Positions 41,295 to 54,100 of a stretch of DNA of 64,000 bases are shown here, in pieces (position 1 is the first letter of the stretch; every line of letters starts with the position of its first letter). The position numbers and the translations under genes were made by a program. Origin of the DNA: Cinclus cinclus (Eukaryota > Chordata > Aves > Passeriformes > Cinclidae); assembly GCF_963662255.1 (NCBI RefSeq), contig NC_085055.1:1960602-2024601 (forward strand). The letters run 5' to 3'. Under the pieces are notes generated by a model that worked only from the letters and a program-made list of their open reading frames with translations, ran no database searches and was not told the origin of the DNA.

Positions 41295-44200
41295 CGTATC
41301 AGCAAGGCCCAGTTCTCAGTAGTTTACACTTCTAAATTAGGACAACGATACAGAATTTGCAGTTGCATGAACATAATTAACCTGGACACGTCCACTACAC
41401 GGCGGGGAGAGACTCCAGAGACGTCCTGGCCACGCTCCCAGGGATTCCCCTTGGGCTGGCACAACCCCACAGCCCCTTTGTCTCTTGGAGACAGAACTAC
41501 AGAACTCTGGGCAGTGCAGGGGTGCCCAAACCTCCAGGAGCAGGGCTGAGAGGTCACCAGTGCCTTCATGGCCAGTGCTGGGTTTTGCTCTGCTCCACAA
41601 CTGCACCTGGGGCTGGGCTGGAGTTTGAGGATGGGCTTGTGGGGTTTTTTGTGGTTTTTTTTTTTTTTTTTTTTTTTTTTTTGGGTTAAAAAAAAAAAGC
41701 TCTTGGGGACAACACTCTCTGGACAAGGATTTCAGATGTTCAGTGTTCTGATGGTGAGAAGGTCAAAGCTTTTAAAAAATAAAGGCTTCTTTTGTTTTTT
41801 TAATTTATTTTATTTTTTTTTTTTGGAGGGGGAGGAAATACAGTATTGCATAACAGAGGGAATGATGCCCTTGTATTCCTAAATCCAGGTGAAATTCCAG
41901 CTGTGCCGTGGGTTTAGGAGCTGGGATCTATCAGGTCCTGGGAGAACTGCCTTGTTCTGTGATTGTTTACACATCTGAAACCCCAAACCCCTCCGTATTT
42001 TTTCTCTAAGCCTGCCATGTGAAACGCTTGGAAATAAATTATTTACCACAAGAACACTGATACTACAGCACAGCTTGTATTGCTTTTTCAAAAAAAAAAT
42101 AAATTACTCTGCTGCCTTCAGAAAATGGATAAAGCAGAGAGTGCTCATGGGGAGGGAGGAATGAGAGTCCTGGGCAGGTGAGGATGGCCAGAAATTCTCC
42201 TGTCACCTGCAGGAATCTGGGGTTTTTGTGCCCCAAATTCTGACACTGCTCACAGGTTCCAAGGCTTAGGTTTATACACAGTGATCCCTTTGTGCCACCT
42301 GAAATTAATTGTCATTTACAGTGCCAGCAGATGGATGAAAAACATCCATCCTGCTCCTGGTTTTCCTAAAAAAAAAAAATAAAAGATCTCATTTCCAAAT
42401 CTGGCTTGTATTTGATTCTGACTTTATTATTGCTTAAAAGGCTGTAAAATTCTTAACTGAGCTCCTGTTTCTGCCCAAAGCCATTCTTTGGGAAGTTTTC
42501 AGTGTGAGCAGCCTGGCAAAAGGTGAAAAACCTTAAAAGTATGAAATAATCTGGGCATGAAGTAAGGGGGGGGCCCAAATTTTATTGCATCTGCCTAGAA
42601 TAGTGCACTAAAACCAAAGTGTAAAACACAGGCTGAAGGTTTTCCAAAGCCAAAGGTTTTTTTACCTCGTGCAGCTGCATTAAATCAGTATTTAATATTT
42701 AATTTGTATTCCAAATATTTGTGATTTTGATAGGAAAATTGTGGGGTTTCCTGACCTGAAAAGCCTAATAATAATAGTAATGATAATAAAAATAATAGTT
42801 CATTGGGCAGAGATGTTTGGAAGTTGCTGCTGGCTGGGGAGCAGAAGTGTGCTCCAATGTGAAATTCTCAGTCTGGATTTTATTTCAGAGGAATTAAAAT
42901 CCTGCAATGCTTTGTGTGTATCCTGGAACAAATTAATTCCCAGTAAATGGTACAGGATTTATATATAGGGGCAGCATTCCCTTTGGTCAGTATAACAGGA
43001 TGTTTGGGGTATTCCCCTAAATTCTGCCTCACATTTATGGGGTGACTGCTGTCAGAGCAGGCTGGAAAATGGAGAATCCGCCTTCGTCCATGGATGCAAC
43101 TCCACAGGCTTCAAAAAAATGCAGGCATGGCCATTAAATATGCTTGGAAAAATAGTTCCCTATTGCTCAGATAATTCCCAGAATCCCAGACTGGTTTGGG
43201 TTGGAAGGGACCTTAAAAATCCCCTGGCTCCAAATTCCTCAGGACTGAGCAGAGCAGACACAGGAGCTGCTCAAATCCATGAAATCCCTCAAGAATTGCC
43301 CTCAAACCTATGTTGGTGTTTCTGGAGAGGCTTCAGATGCACCCACCAGGTTTTTTTTTCCAGAGCACCCAGGTTATCCTCCAGGCCTGGACACAGCTGA
43401 TCCCTGGAATTTTTAAACTGCCTCAGGAAAATTCTGTATTTATCCACCTGCTCCCCTAAGCTGTGTCCAGTCAGCACTGTAAAAATAAATTATTAACAGC
43501 TCATTATGAACCGTACAGATCATTTTCTCTGTGGGTTTTAGAAAGGCCGTTTATGAATATATTGGGCACAAGAGCTCTGGGCTCTGCAGTGGCCAAATTC
43601 CAGCAGAACACTCTCACTTGGAATTTTGTACCGAGGCCTAAAATCCTGCTTTGGGAGATGAAAGGCTGGTGAGGTGGTTTTTTTTTTTTTTTCCCCTCTA
43701 GTATAATCACTGACTAAATGCTTCTCTGTGTAAAACAAATATCAGCTACATTAGCAATAAATCCATATTTAAAGCAGGGCTGTTTTGTAGACACAAAATG
43801 CTCTTTTGTTTTTTATTTTTTAGGCTGTGGCATTGCTGTTTCTGCAGCCAACACTTGAATTCTGACTTCTGGATTCTAAAATCTTCACGATATTTTTAAT
43901 TTCACCTCCGGAAATGGTTTAACCCTGCACCAACAGCGGCAGTGGGAGTTGAAATCCTTTCTCCCAGGGCTGCTGTGGGATTTGTGGGAATGTCAGGCCA
44001 GCAGAAGGAGCCATGGTGCCACCAAACCTGGCTGTCCCCACCGCCAGGGACAGGCTGGGACAGCCAGGAATTCAGTCTGAGGGATGGATGAACTCCATGG
44101 AAATCCGTGCTCCGGGCCGAGGACCACCAGAACACCCCAGGGGAGTGAGCTGGGACACCCCTGGGAACAGCTGGATTCCCCAGCACTGGCCCAGCTGAGT

Positions 44201-47200
44201 GCTTCAAGGTCCACTCTGTCACCCTGGAGGATGCTCTCTGGCAGCCACTCCACACTCTGTGCCCTGAGGCTCCAGATGTCCCCAAAGACACCGAGCCACT
44301 CAACTTGGCCTGGATGAGCAGGCAGGAGGAGCTCCCAGCTGTGCCAAAGGCAGCACTCCCTGGTTTGGGAGAGGAGAGCAGCAGGAAAGCTGCAGTGCTG
44401 GAGCCCTTGTGCCACAGCCAGCGGGACATTCCTGCCCACAGCACCTGGCAACCCTTCCCAGGTGGGAGGATGGAGTGTTAAGGCAGTGGGAGAACCCTGG
44501 GTTGGTCAGCTTGCATAAGCAGTATGTACAAGGAATTCATCTTGGCAGCCTCCAGCTGTATCACCGCAGGGTTTGGCACAAATTTTGGCTGGGAAGTCGG
44601 GAATGCCTCGATTTGGGAGGAAAAACTTCCAAACCTTCCAGCTGGGAGCACAGGTAGGCACTGCACGTGGATGTGGAGAGCGCACAAAGCCTCTCACCTC
44701 CATCAGTCCTTCCTCGTTAAACCTGGAGCAGCTGAAGCTCCTTTTTAAAGAAGCAATGAAAGCAAAAACGCCCAGGCTAAGCAGAGATCATCGGCATGGA
44801 TGGCTTTGGCCAGGGAGGGGGCGCAGGAAACCAGAGGTGCTGAACCCACCTCGGAGGTTGACACGGCTGCAGTGACAGGGAATGATCCTGGAATGGCCCA
44901 GGCAGTCCTGCAAACCACTCCCGCCCTGCTGGGCTTGCTAAATCCTCCGAGTGTTGCTAAATCCTCCGAGTGTGCCTCCCTTCCAGCGCCAGCTGCTCTC
45001 CCTGTGCCCCCTCCTGCCCGGGAATTCCTGCCAGCCCGTTTTCCCGGCTGTCCCAGTGCTGCAGGGGCAGGCAGCCAGCTGTGCTCCAGAGGTGATGGAT
45101 CCCTCAGGAATGAGGGACCTTGGGATGCTCCGTGCAGCCAGCAGCTCCCATCCCATGCTGTTCCCTATCCTGTTTTTCTGGGAATGACCGTCATTCCATC
45201 TTCTGCAGTGCCCACGGCGGGTTACTGGAGATGTCCCTGGACACAAACATCCCTCTCCTTTAGGGCTGCTGGCTGGAATTCCCCTTTTCCCAGGGCAGCT
45301 GTGCCCTCCAAAGGAAAGGCACAACAGGAATGTCTCCAGTGAAGGAGCCAGGCAAGGCAAACTTCACACTCTGAGCACTCTGGAGCCGCTCCAGCACTGC
45401 TGCTGTGCCATTCCCAGCCCACAGGATCCAGCATTCCCATGGAATCATCACCCCAGGCTTGCATTTCCCAGCGCTCTCTCCTCAGCTACCTTTTCACACT
45501 GGAACAACCGCAGTTATTCCAGTTTCCTGTTAGCTGCTAACTGAGCAGCCAGGCTGCACCTCAGACCCACCGAGGGCACGAGGGCACGGCGCAGGGGATG
45601 GAGAACATCAGGAAGCTCCCATCCTCTGGGAAAGGAGCAGGGCAGGCTGAGCCTGCTGCTCCAGAGGCCGCTGGACACTTCTCAGGGGCTCTCCCTGGAG
45701 TTCAGGATGAGCAAAGGGATCCAGACACATTTTGCACAGCACTGGAAATACCACCAGAGCCAATTAATTATCCCCAGACAAATTAGAGGAGGGACCTTTG
45801 TTGGGGGAGAGGCAACCTAGGGACAAAACTGGAAAGACAGAGATGGGGATTCCTTCTCGAGCAGAAATTTGTGCTCTTTGATTTTTGCCTTGAGAGACCC
45901 CGACCCCCTCAGCACCTGCCCAGAACAGCTCAGCCTCCCCCCAAACCCCTGCAGGTGAGCTGTGGGTGCCAGGAAGCTGGGAAATGAGGAATAAATATTG
46001 GACTTTCCCAAGGAACAGGCAATGCCATCGCATCCCTGGTCCACCTCCAGACCCAAACACAGGCAGCCTCCATCACCCTGAAGACTTGAGCAGATTGTCC
46101 AGGACCACGCTCTGGGGGAGATCCCAATGACTTCTGTCAGGCAGGATAAGGATATCCAAATCCCATCCAAATTCCTGCCTGCCCTGTCCCTCTCCCACGA
46201 CGCAGCTGCCACCAGAGGTGCAGCAAACTCAAACTGTCCTCGTTCCAGCTTACAGCAGTCACAGATCCCAAAATACAATTAAATACTGAAAGTTAGACCT
46301 AAACACACTTTTAAAATCTAGATTTAACACAACCTTTCATCTCTACAGTGCATTGATGCTGCCTGGCATTTGCAGGTCGTCCCAAAAGCCGGCTCCAGAG
46401 GGGTCTGCCCTGGGATTAACACCACAAATCCATCTGCAGTGGTACAAGGAAGTCTTTCACAGCCTTGACTTCTAGCTAGGTAGGTCTGAGGAACGCTTGG
46501 ATGAGCTCCCAACAGTCACCAGTGAAATGCACATCCTCTCACATCACTTTCCAAGTCCACAGAAATAAGGTCAGGGTGATTCTCAGTGAAGGACGGACAT
46601 TCTGCTATCCCAGCTGAGCTCTGCTCCCATCCAGGAGGTTCAGGACTCCCAGGATTTTGCTGAAGTTCACCATTACTTGGTTTGGATATGATATGGCCTA
46701 GAAGAAGTGTTCTAGAGCAATGCACAGCCTGAATGAACGTGGTAATTCAGGAGCTCTACCTACTCACATGCTTGGCAGGGGTTTATTCTGGGGAGAGGTC
46801 GAACAAAGCGAGAGCCAGCAGCGGCAGCAGGCTGAGAGTTGGCTCCTCTTCCTCCTTCACATCTCAAACCCTTCTCCTGTCCACCCTTATCACTGCAGCT
46901 TACAGAGATGAGGAACGTGAGAGCAGCTTCTGAGCAGTAACACCCACCAGGGAAAAGCAGCAGCACTGCCCTGCCCGTGCCGTGCCCCTGAGAGGGGGAG
47001 GAATCAAACCAAAAATCTACACAGGACTGGGAAAGAAAATGAGAAATGGCAGGTTCCAGTCGGTTCCTAAGGAGCAGCGAGGGCACAGGAGGCAGGGACA
47101 CGGGGACAAACTGGATTCTTGTGGTGGCTCAGCATGGATTTGTGGTATTGCTCCTTTTGTCAAGCCAAGAGCAGAGCCCAGAGAGATCTGTTCCTCCCGC

Positions 47201-47275
47201 GAGAGCCCCGGCGGCGTTTCTAGAGCTTCCTACTGCAGGCAAACTGTTCTGAGTCCTGATGGGCCCGGGGGCTCC
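41295..47275 (-). other. PPM1L 3' UTR and/or intergenic sequence
   Basis: No coding gene supported; open frames in the region have no recognisable domains. It contains a T-run at about 41657-41682, a CR1 tail at 43182-43242 and otherwise unique sequence. Confidence 0.5.
43182..43242 (-). mobile_element. CR1 LINE 3' end fragment
   Basis: CAGACTGGTTTGGGTTGG, then AAGGGACCTTAAAAATCCCC, is the complement of the CR1 3' end. Flanking sequence to the right does not obviously match, so the insertion is short. Confidence 0.85.
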
Positions 47276-50200
47276 TCACTGCTGCTCCTCTGCTTTGCTG
47301 CTGTTCCTGAACTTCACCACCATGACTGTGATGTTGTCGGGACAGCCTCTGTAGAAGGACTGCAGCACGATGCTCTTGGCCCCGAAGTGCGGCTCGTCCA
47401 GGCGCTCCTTGATGAACCTCACGGCCTCCTCGTTGCTGAAGGCGTCCCACAGCCCGTCCGAGGCCAGGATCATGAACTCTGGCTGCAGTTTGTCCAGGTC
47501 AAAGCTCAGGATGTCAGGATCAGGGATCACCACGTTCAGGTTCTTCAGGGGGTAATCGCCCAGCGAGCGCGACATGGCCAGGATGCCCTGCACGCGCCAC
47601 GAGCCATTGAAGCTGATGAATCCACCTGGGGAGAGACAGCAACGCTCAGAGCAGCTCTCTGGAACATCCAAAAAGCTCTTGGGAACATCCAAGCAGCTCT
47701 CTGGAATATCCAAGCAGCTCTTGGGAATATCCAAGCAGCTCTCTGGAACATCCAAAAAGCTCTTGGGAACATCCAAGCAGCTCTCGGGAATATCCAAGAA
47801 ACTCTTGGGAATATCCAAGCAGCTCTTTGGAACATCCAAGCAGCTCTCTGCTTCCTGCCAGACCCCCTAAAAATTCATCCTGAGGGGTTACAGAGCTCAG
47901 AATGCAGGAGGTGACTTTGGTAGATCTCGGAGCGCTGCGGAGAAGAGCTGGATTGCAACATCAGTAATAGCTCTGCCGTCCCCAGGAATGGCTCTGCTGT
48001 ACCCAGGAATGGCTCTGCTTTCCCCAGGAATAGCTCTGTTGTACCCAAAAATGGCTCTGTTGTCCCCAGGAAGAGCTCTGCTCTCCCCCAGAGAAACCCC
48101 CAGCTTCTGGAACAGCACAGGAATTCCTGCGGCACACAATTCCTTAGGAAACCACTTGGAATTTGGCAGAAGAAAGCAGTGAGGGCGAACCCTGACACCC
48201 CAATGTTTGTGAGGACAGGTATTTATGCACACTGATAACCTGAGCGCTTTCAAATGTTTTATATTCATGGAAAAACTTGTTATTCCCATTTTGGAGGGGG
48301 GAGAGGCCCTGCAGTGCTGGGGCAATGCTCAGTGGAGGGTTAACGTAAATCACAGGAACTTCTTTTTTCCACCAGAGAATTTGCTGCTGCTGTGGGAGCC
48401 AAACCAGGAATGGATTCCAAAAAGACTTTGAGGAATCCAAGGAGAATTGGCTTAATTGGTTAAAACTGATGATCCCGGTGTAACTTCCAGCCCAGGAGGT
48501 GGCTAAAGTGACAAGTGATGAAAACAAGGAAGATTTATTGTGGGAAGGTTTCTTTCCCTCTATTCCTGCCACGATTTCCATGCTTGTGCTCATTATCTGG
48601 GAATAAAAACCAGCTTGGATGGGGTAGATTCATGCTCTGCTGATTCTAGCACTAAACCTCCCTCAGGCTCAGACCAGGGCTCTCAAAGCCAGGCTTTGGG
48701 CAGGGCTGGGGCTGAAGCTCCTGGGGTGTTCCTGGTTATCCATGTGGAGATCCCAAGGGATGCTCACTGGGCTGTTGAAGGATGCTCTCCCTACCCCAGG
48801 CAGCTGCTTAAGGGCTGGACCAGCTGTCCTGCGACATCCCACTGGAATTTTGGGTGGAAAATGGGAAATGCGATCTGGCACCACCTCTATCCTGTGACAT
48901 CCCACTGGAATTTTGGGTGGAAAAGGAGAGATTTGATCTGCTGATGTCTCTGCCCCGTGACACCCCACTGGAATTTTGGGTGGAAAAGGAGAGATCTGAT
49001 CTGCTGACACCTCATCCCATTTTACCAACAGATAAAAAGCGGATTCTCCCAAGAACTCACCAGCCCTTTTGATCCTCTTCCTCTCCTTCAGCTGGTAGGG
49101 TTTGTGGTCGTGGGACAGGGGGATGGCGTTGCCATCCTTGTCACACAGCACGCCCCGCGAGTCGCCCACGTTGGCCACGGTGAGCTCCTTGTCGGACAGC
49201 AGCGCGATCAGACACGTGGTGCCTGCGGTGGGACGAGACAGGGTCAGCGGGCATTCCTGAGCAGCACAGCGTCCCCATCCTGCCCCGGATCCTGCCCCAG
49301 CTCCTGCCCCGGATCCTGCCCCGGATCCTGCCCCAGCTCCTGCCCCGGATCCTGCCCCGGATCCTGCCCCGGATCCTGCCCCAGCTCCTGCCCCGGATCC
49401 TGCCCCGGATCCTGCCCCCGCTCCTGCCCCGGATCCTGCCCCGGATCCTGCCCCGGATCCTGCCCCGGATCCTGCCCCGGATCCTGCCCCGGCTCCTGCC
49501 CCGGATCCTGCCCCGGATCCTGCCCCAGCTCCTGCCCCAGCTCCTGCCCCGGATCCTGCCCCGGCTCCTGCCCCGGATCCTGCCCCAGCTCCTGCCCCGG
49601 ATCCTGCCCCGGATCCTGCCCCAGCTCCTGCCCCGGCTCCTGCCCCAGCTCCTGCCCCGGATCCTGCCCCGGATCCTGCCCCAGCTCCTGCCCCGGATCC
49701 TGCCCCGGATCCTGCCCCAGATCCTGCCCCGGATCCTGCCCCGGATCCTGCCCCGGCTCCTGCCCCGGATCCTGCCCCGGATCCTGCCCCAGCTCCTGCC
49801 CCGGATCCTGCCCCGGATCCTGCCCCGGATCCTGCCCCCGCTCCTGCCCCGGATCCTGCCCCGGATTCTGCCCCAGATCCTGCCCCGGATCCTGCCCCAG
49901 CTCCTGCCCCGGCTCCTGCCCCGGATCCTGCCCCGGATCCTGCCCCAGCTCCTGCCCCGGATCCTGCCCCAGATCCTGCCCCGGATCCTGCCCCGGATCC
50001 TGCCCCGGATCCTGCCCCAGATCCTGCCCCGGCTCCTGCCCCGGATCCTGCCCCGGATCCTGCCCCAGCTCCTGCCCCGGATCCTGCCCCGGATCCTGCC
50101 CCGGATCCTGCCCCGGATCCTGCCCCAGCTCCTGCCCCGGATCCTGCCCCGGCTCCTGCCCCAGCTCCTGCCCCAGATCCTGCCCCGGATCCTGCCCCGG

Positions 50201-51136
50201 ATCCTGCCCCAGCTCCTGCCCCGGATCCTGCCCCGGATCCTGCCCCGGATCCTGCCCCAGCTCCTGCCCCGGATCCTGCCCCGGATCCTGCCCCAGCTCC
50301 TGCCCCGGATCCTGCCCCAGAACGCCAGCGTGGGGAGCTGGGACAGAATTCCAGGACTGGGAAATGAGACCTGCGGCTGTGTGAGCCCACGTTAACAGAG
50401 AGCCTGAAATGGCTGGAATATTTCCCTTTGCCCTTTTCCCATTCCCCTTTCCCATTTTCCTTCTCCCATTTCCCTTCTCCCTTCTCCCATTTCCCTTTTC
50501 CCTTCTCCCATTTCCCATTTCCCTTCTCCCTTCTCCCATTTCCCTTTCTCTTGTCCCATTTCCCTTTTCCCTATCCCTCCTCCCATTTCCCATTTCCCTT
50601 TTCCCTTTCCCTCTTCCCATTTCCCATTCCCCTTTTCCCATTTTCCTTCTTCCATTTCCCTTTTCCCATTTCCCTTTCCCTCCTCCCATTTCCCTTTTCC
50701 CATTTTCCATTTCCCTTCTCCCATTTCCTTCGTCCCATTTCCCTTCTCCCATTTCCCTTCTCCCATTTCCCATTTCCTTTCCAGTTCCCATCCGCCCTCA
50801 GCCAAAACCCATATATATATATAGTCCTCAGCAGTACCCCATACATATAAATATATAATAATATAGAAAAATGTATATTAAAAATATAAATATATATAAA
50901 TATATATGGTATACACTATATCCACATATATATAAAAGTATAAATGTATTTTTATTTATAATATAAATAATATAAATTTATAATGTATATCTTATATAGA
51001 ATATATATTAATACATATTATATAATTTTATAAATTACTTTACAATATTTATATATTTACATAATATATAATATAAACTGAATATATTTATATTATAAAT
51101 ATATATATTTTATTTTATACATATATAAATATATAA

Positions 51137-51169
<33 letters not shown>

Positions 51170-54100
51170 TGGATTTAGCAGATATCAGGTAAAAAACCCA
51201 GTCTGGGGCTGACACCTGGCTCTGGATACAATCTCTAAATATCAATAAATCCCTAAATATCAATATCTCCCAGGACTCCTTGACAGCAGGGAAAAATAAA
51301 TCCCATCTCTTTTTTCCTTCTGTGGTTGTTGTTATGCAATAATGAAACTCAATTTCTCCAGGAAGAAGGGCCACCCATTAAGGAAAAAACAAACATTTCC
51401 CACAGGACAAAACCAGCTCCCAGCAGGCTGGAATTCCCTGGCACACCAGAATAAAATGCCAAAATGCCTTTAAATAACCCAAATTTAGCACGGATCAGGC
51501 ACCGAGCACCTCAGGTGTTCAGGGATGCTCTAAATCAAAGCAATGGGATTAGGAGCCAGCAAAGCTTTGCTGGGAGAAAAGATTCCTGCACGGAATCACC
51601 GCAGCCTCAGCTAGTCAGGAACGCCACTTTTAAACGAAAGGATTTGGAGATTAGGAGAGGATTTGTCCCCATCTGTCACTTCTGGCCTCCTTTTCATTTT
51701 TCAAACCTTCCTTACTCAAACCTCACCAAAAATCTTGCCGTCGTTTGATTACCTCCAGACAAACTCATTTTATATTTGTGTCTCTGATGGATTGATTCCC
51801 TAAGGAAAATCCACAAAGAGAGGGGAAGATTGGCATTGGGATGCGGAGTCCGTTAATGTTGCGTGTTGCCAGAAAAGCCAAATTCACCCCCAAAATTGTG
51901 CCAGATTCGGAGCGTTTGAGCTTTATTCCGGCAAACGGATGCAGCTGAACTCCAACCACCGTGGGAACACCCCGGGAGGAGGGAACGACCCGGGGCTGCG
52001 AAACGGTCCCTCCAAGGGGGATGGGGGAGAATTCCCAGATGGAAAAGTTGTGGAAGCTCTTCCCCATCCAGCACGCCCTGCTGCGGTCAGCGCCCGAGCC
52101 CTGCCGTCCCCGGAGCGGGAATTGCAGAAAATGGAGCTCCAGCCCGAGGGGGAAGCAGCCGGGGCTCCAGGCCAGGCATCATCCCCGGCCAGGAAAATTC
52201 TCTTTTCTCCCCTCTCACCACCAGCAGTGTATTCAGACAGGTTCAAACGGGTTTTTCCTTCATTTTTTTCCGTTTTTTTTTTTTTTGCATTTTTTCCTTC
52301 ATTTTTTTTCTGTTCATTTTTTTTTCTTCATTTTTTCCCTTCATTTTTCCCCCATCATTTTTGTTTCCATCATTTTTTCATTCAGTTTTTTCCTTAATTT
52401 TTTAAATGTTTTTCCTTCATTTTCTTTCCCTTCATTTTTTTCCTCCATTTTTTCCCCTTCATTTTTCCTTCATTTTTTTTTTCCTTCATTTTTTCCCTTC
52501 ATTTTTTTTTGACTTCTTTCCTTATTTTCTTCATTTTTTTCCCTTCATTTTTTCCCCCTTTATTTCTTCCCCTTAATTTTTTTCTTTCATTTTTTCCCTT
52601 CATTTTTTCTTTCCTTCATTTTTCCTTCATTTTCCCCCTTCATTTTCTTCCTTCATTTTTTTGCCTTCATTTTTTTCCCCTTCATTTTTTTTTCCTTCAT
52701 TTTTTTCCCTCCATTTTTCCCCTTCATTTTTTCTTTCCTTCATTTTTTCTTTCCTTCATTTTTTCCCCTTCACTTTTTCCCTTCATTTTTTCCCTTCATT
52801 TATTTTTTCCCTCAGCTTTTCCTACATTTTTTTCTCCATTTTTTCCTTAATTTTCCTTCTTTTTTTTTCTTCCCTTTTTTCATTTCATTTTTTCACTTCA
52901 TTTTTTTCCCTTCATTTATTTTTTCCTTCATTTTTTTTTTGCTCCATTTTTTCCCCTTCATTTTCCTTAAATTTTTTTCCTTCATTTTTTGCCCTTCATT
53001 TTTTTCCCCAGTAATTTCCCTGCACTTCTTCCTCCCTAACAAACCCCTATAAACGAAAATATTTGGAGAGGAGCTGGAGCGACCAAACTAAGGGGAAAAA
53101 AAAAAAAATTACAAAATTTTTTGGAGTGGGAAAGATCAACAAAAATCACCTACCTTTGAAGTTTATTTTTTATTCATCGTTAAAAGCATGTTATAATGAT
53201 AAATGAAATATTTTGCACCTTTATTTTATCTCTGCTGGCCTTTGAGAACCCACAATCCTCGTGTGAGGTGGAATTTGCAGAAGGATCTAAATGCTGGAAG
53301 GGATTTTAAATGCCTGAAAACAAAATGCTATTAAAAAAGTAAATATCAGGTCAGAAAACTGTGTTAAAAAAGCCTCCAAAATTGCCTGGGTTTGGGTGCC
53401 CATGGCCTCGCGTCGTGTTTAAAATCGGGTTTTGTGCCTGCCCTCTCCATTCTGTGGGAAAGCCCAAAAATCAGTTATTGGTGATGGAAAAAGAGAAAAA
53501 AATAAATAAAATAAAATGTGGGAGCAATGCAGGAAAGAAAAGTTCAGCCTGGTGTTTAGGTGAAGACTGAAAATCAGAGATTTTGGGGTGTTTTTGGCAA
53601 TAAAACGTGAATTATAAGGAATTACAGCAGGAAAAATAAATATTTCCCAGAAATGAGGACAAAAGCTCAGCCTGCTCAAGGAATTTGGGGAAAGACTGAA
53701 AATGGGTGATTTTTTGGGCAATAAAATGTGAATTGTAAGGAACGTCTTCAATAAATATTTTAAAAAATGAGAACAAAAGCTCAACCTGCACAAGGAATTT
53801 GGGAAAAAACCGAAAACCGGCCACTTTTTTTGATGTGATAAAACGTAAATAAAGCTCAACCTGCACAAGGAATTTGGGAAAAAACCGAAAACTGGCCACT
53901 TTTTTTGATGTGATAAAACGTAAATAAAGCTCAACCTGCACAAGGAATTTGGGAGAAACCGAAAATCAGCCATTTTTTGGTGCAGTAAAATGTGAATTCT
54001 AAAGAACCTCTTCAATAAATATTTACAAAAATGAGAACAAAAGCTCAACCTGCACAAGGAATTTGGGAGAAACCAAAAATCAGCCATTTTTTGGGATGCA

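Noticed and set aside
43902..44444. 180-codon minus-strand frame downstream of PPM1L
   Set aside because: No domain, no splice context, and lies in the presumed PPM1L 3' UTR/intergenic region; likely chance.
49104..50384. Cys-Pro-Gly-Ser repeat protein on the plus strand
   Set aside because: Antisense reading of the 12-bp array. Several frames give long repeats, so openness is uninformative.
52509..53014. Phe/Ser/Pro-rich open frames resembling membrane proteins
   Set aside because: T-rich simple repeat; hydrophobicity is a composition effect.
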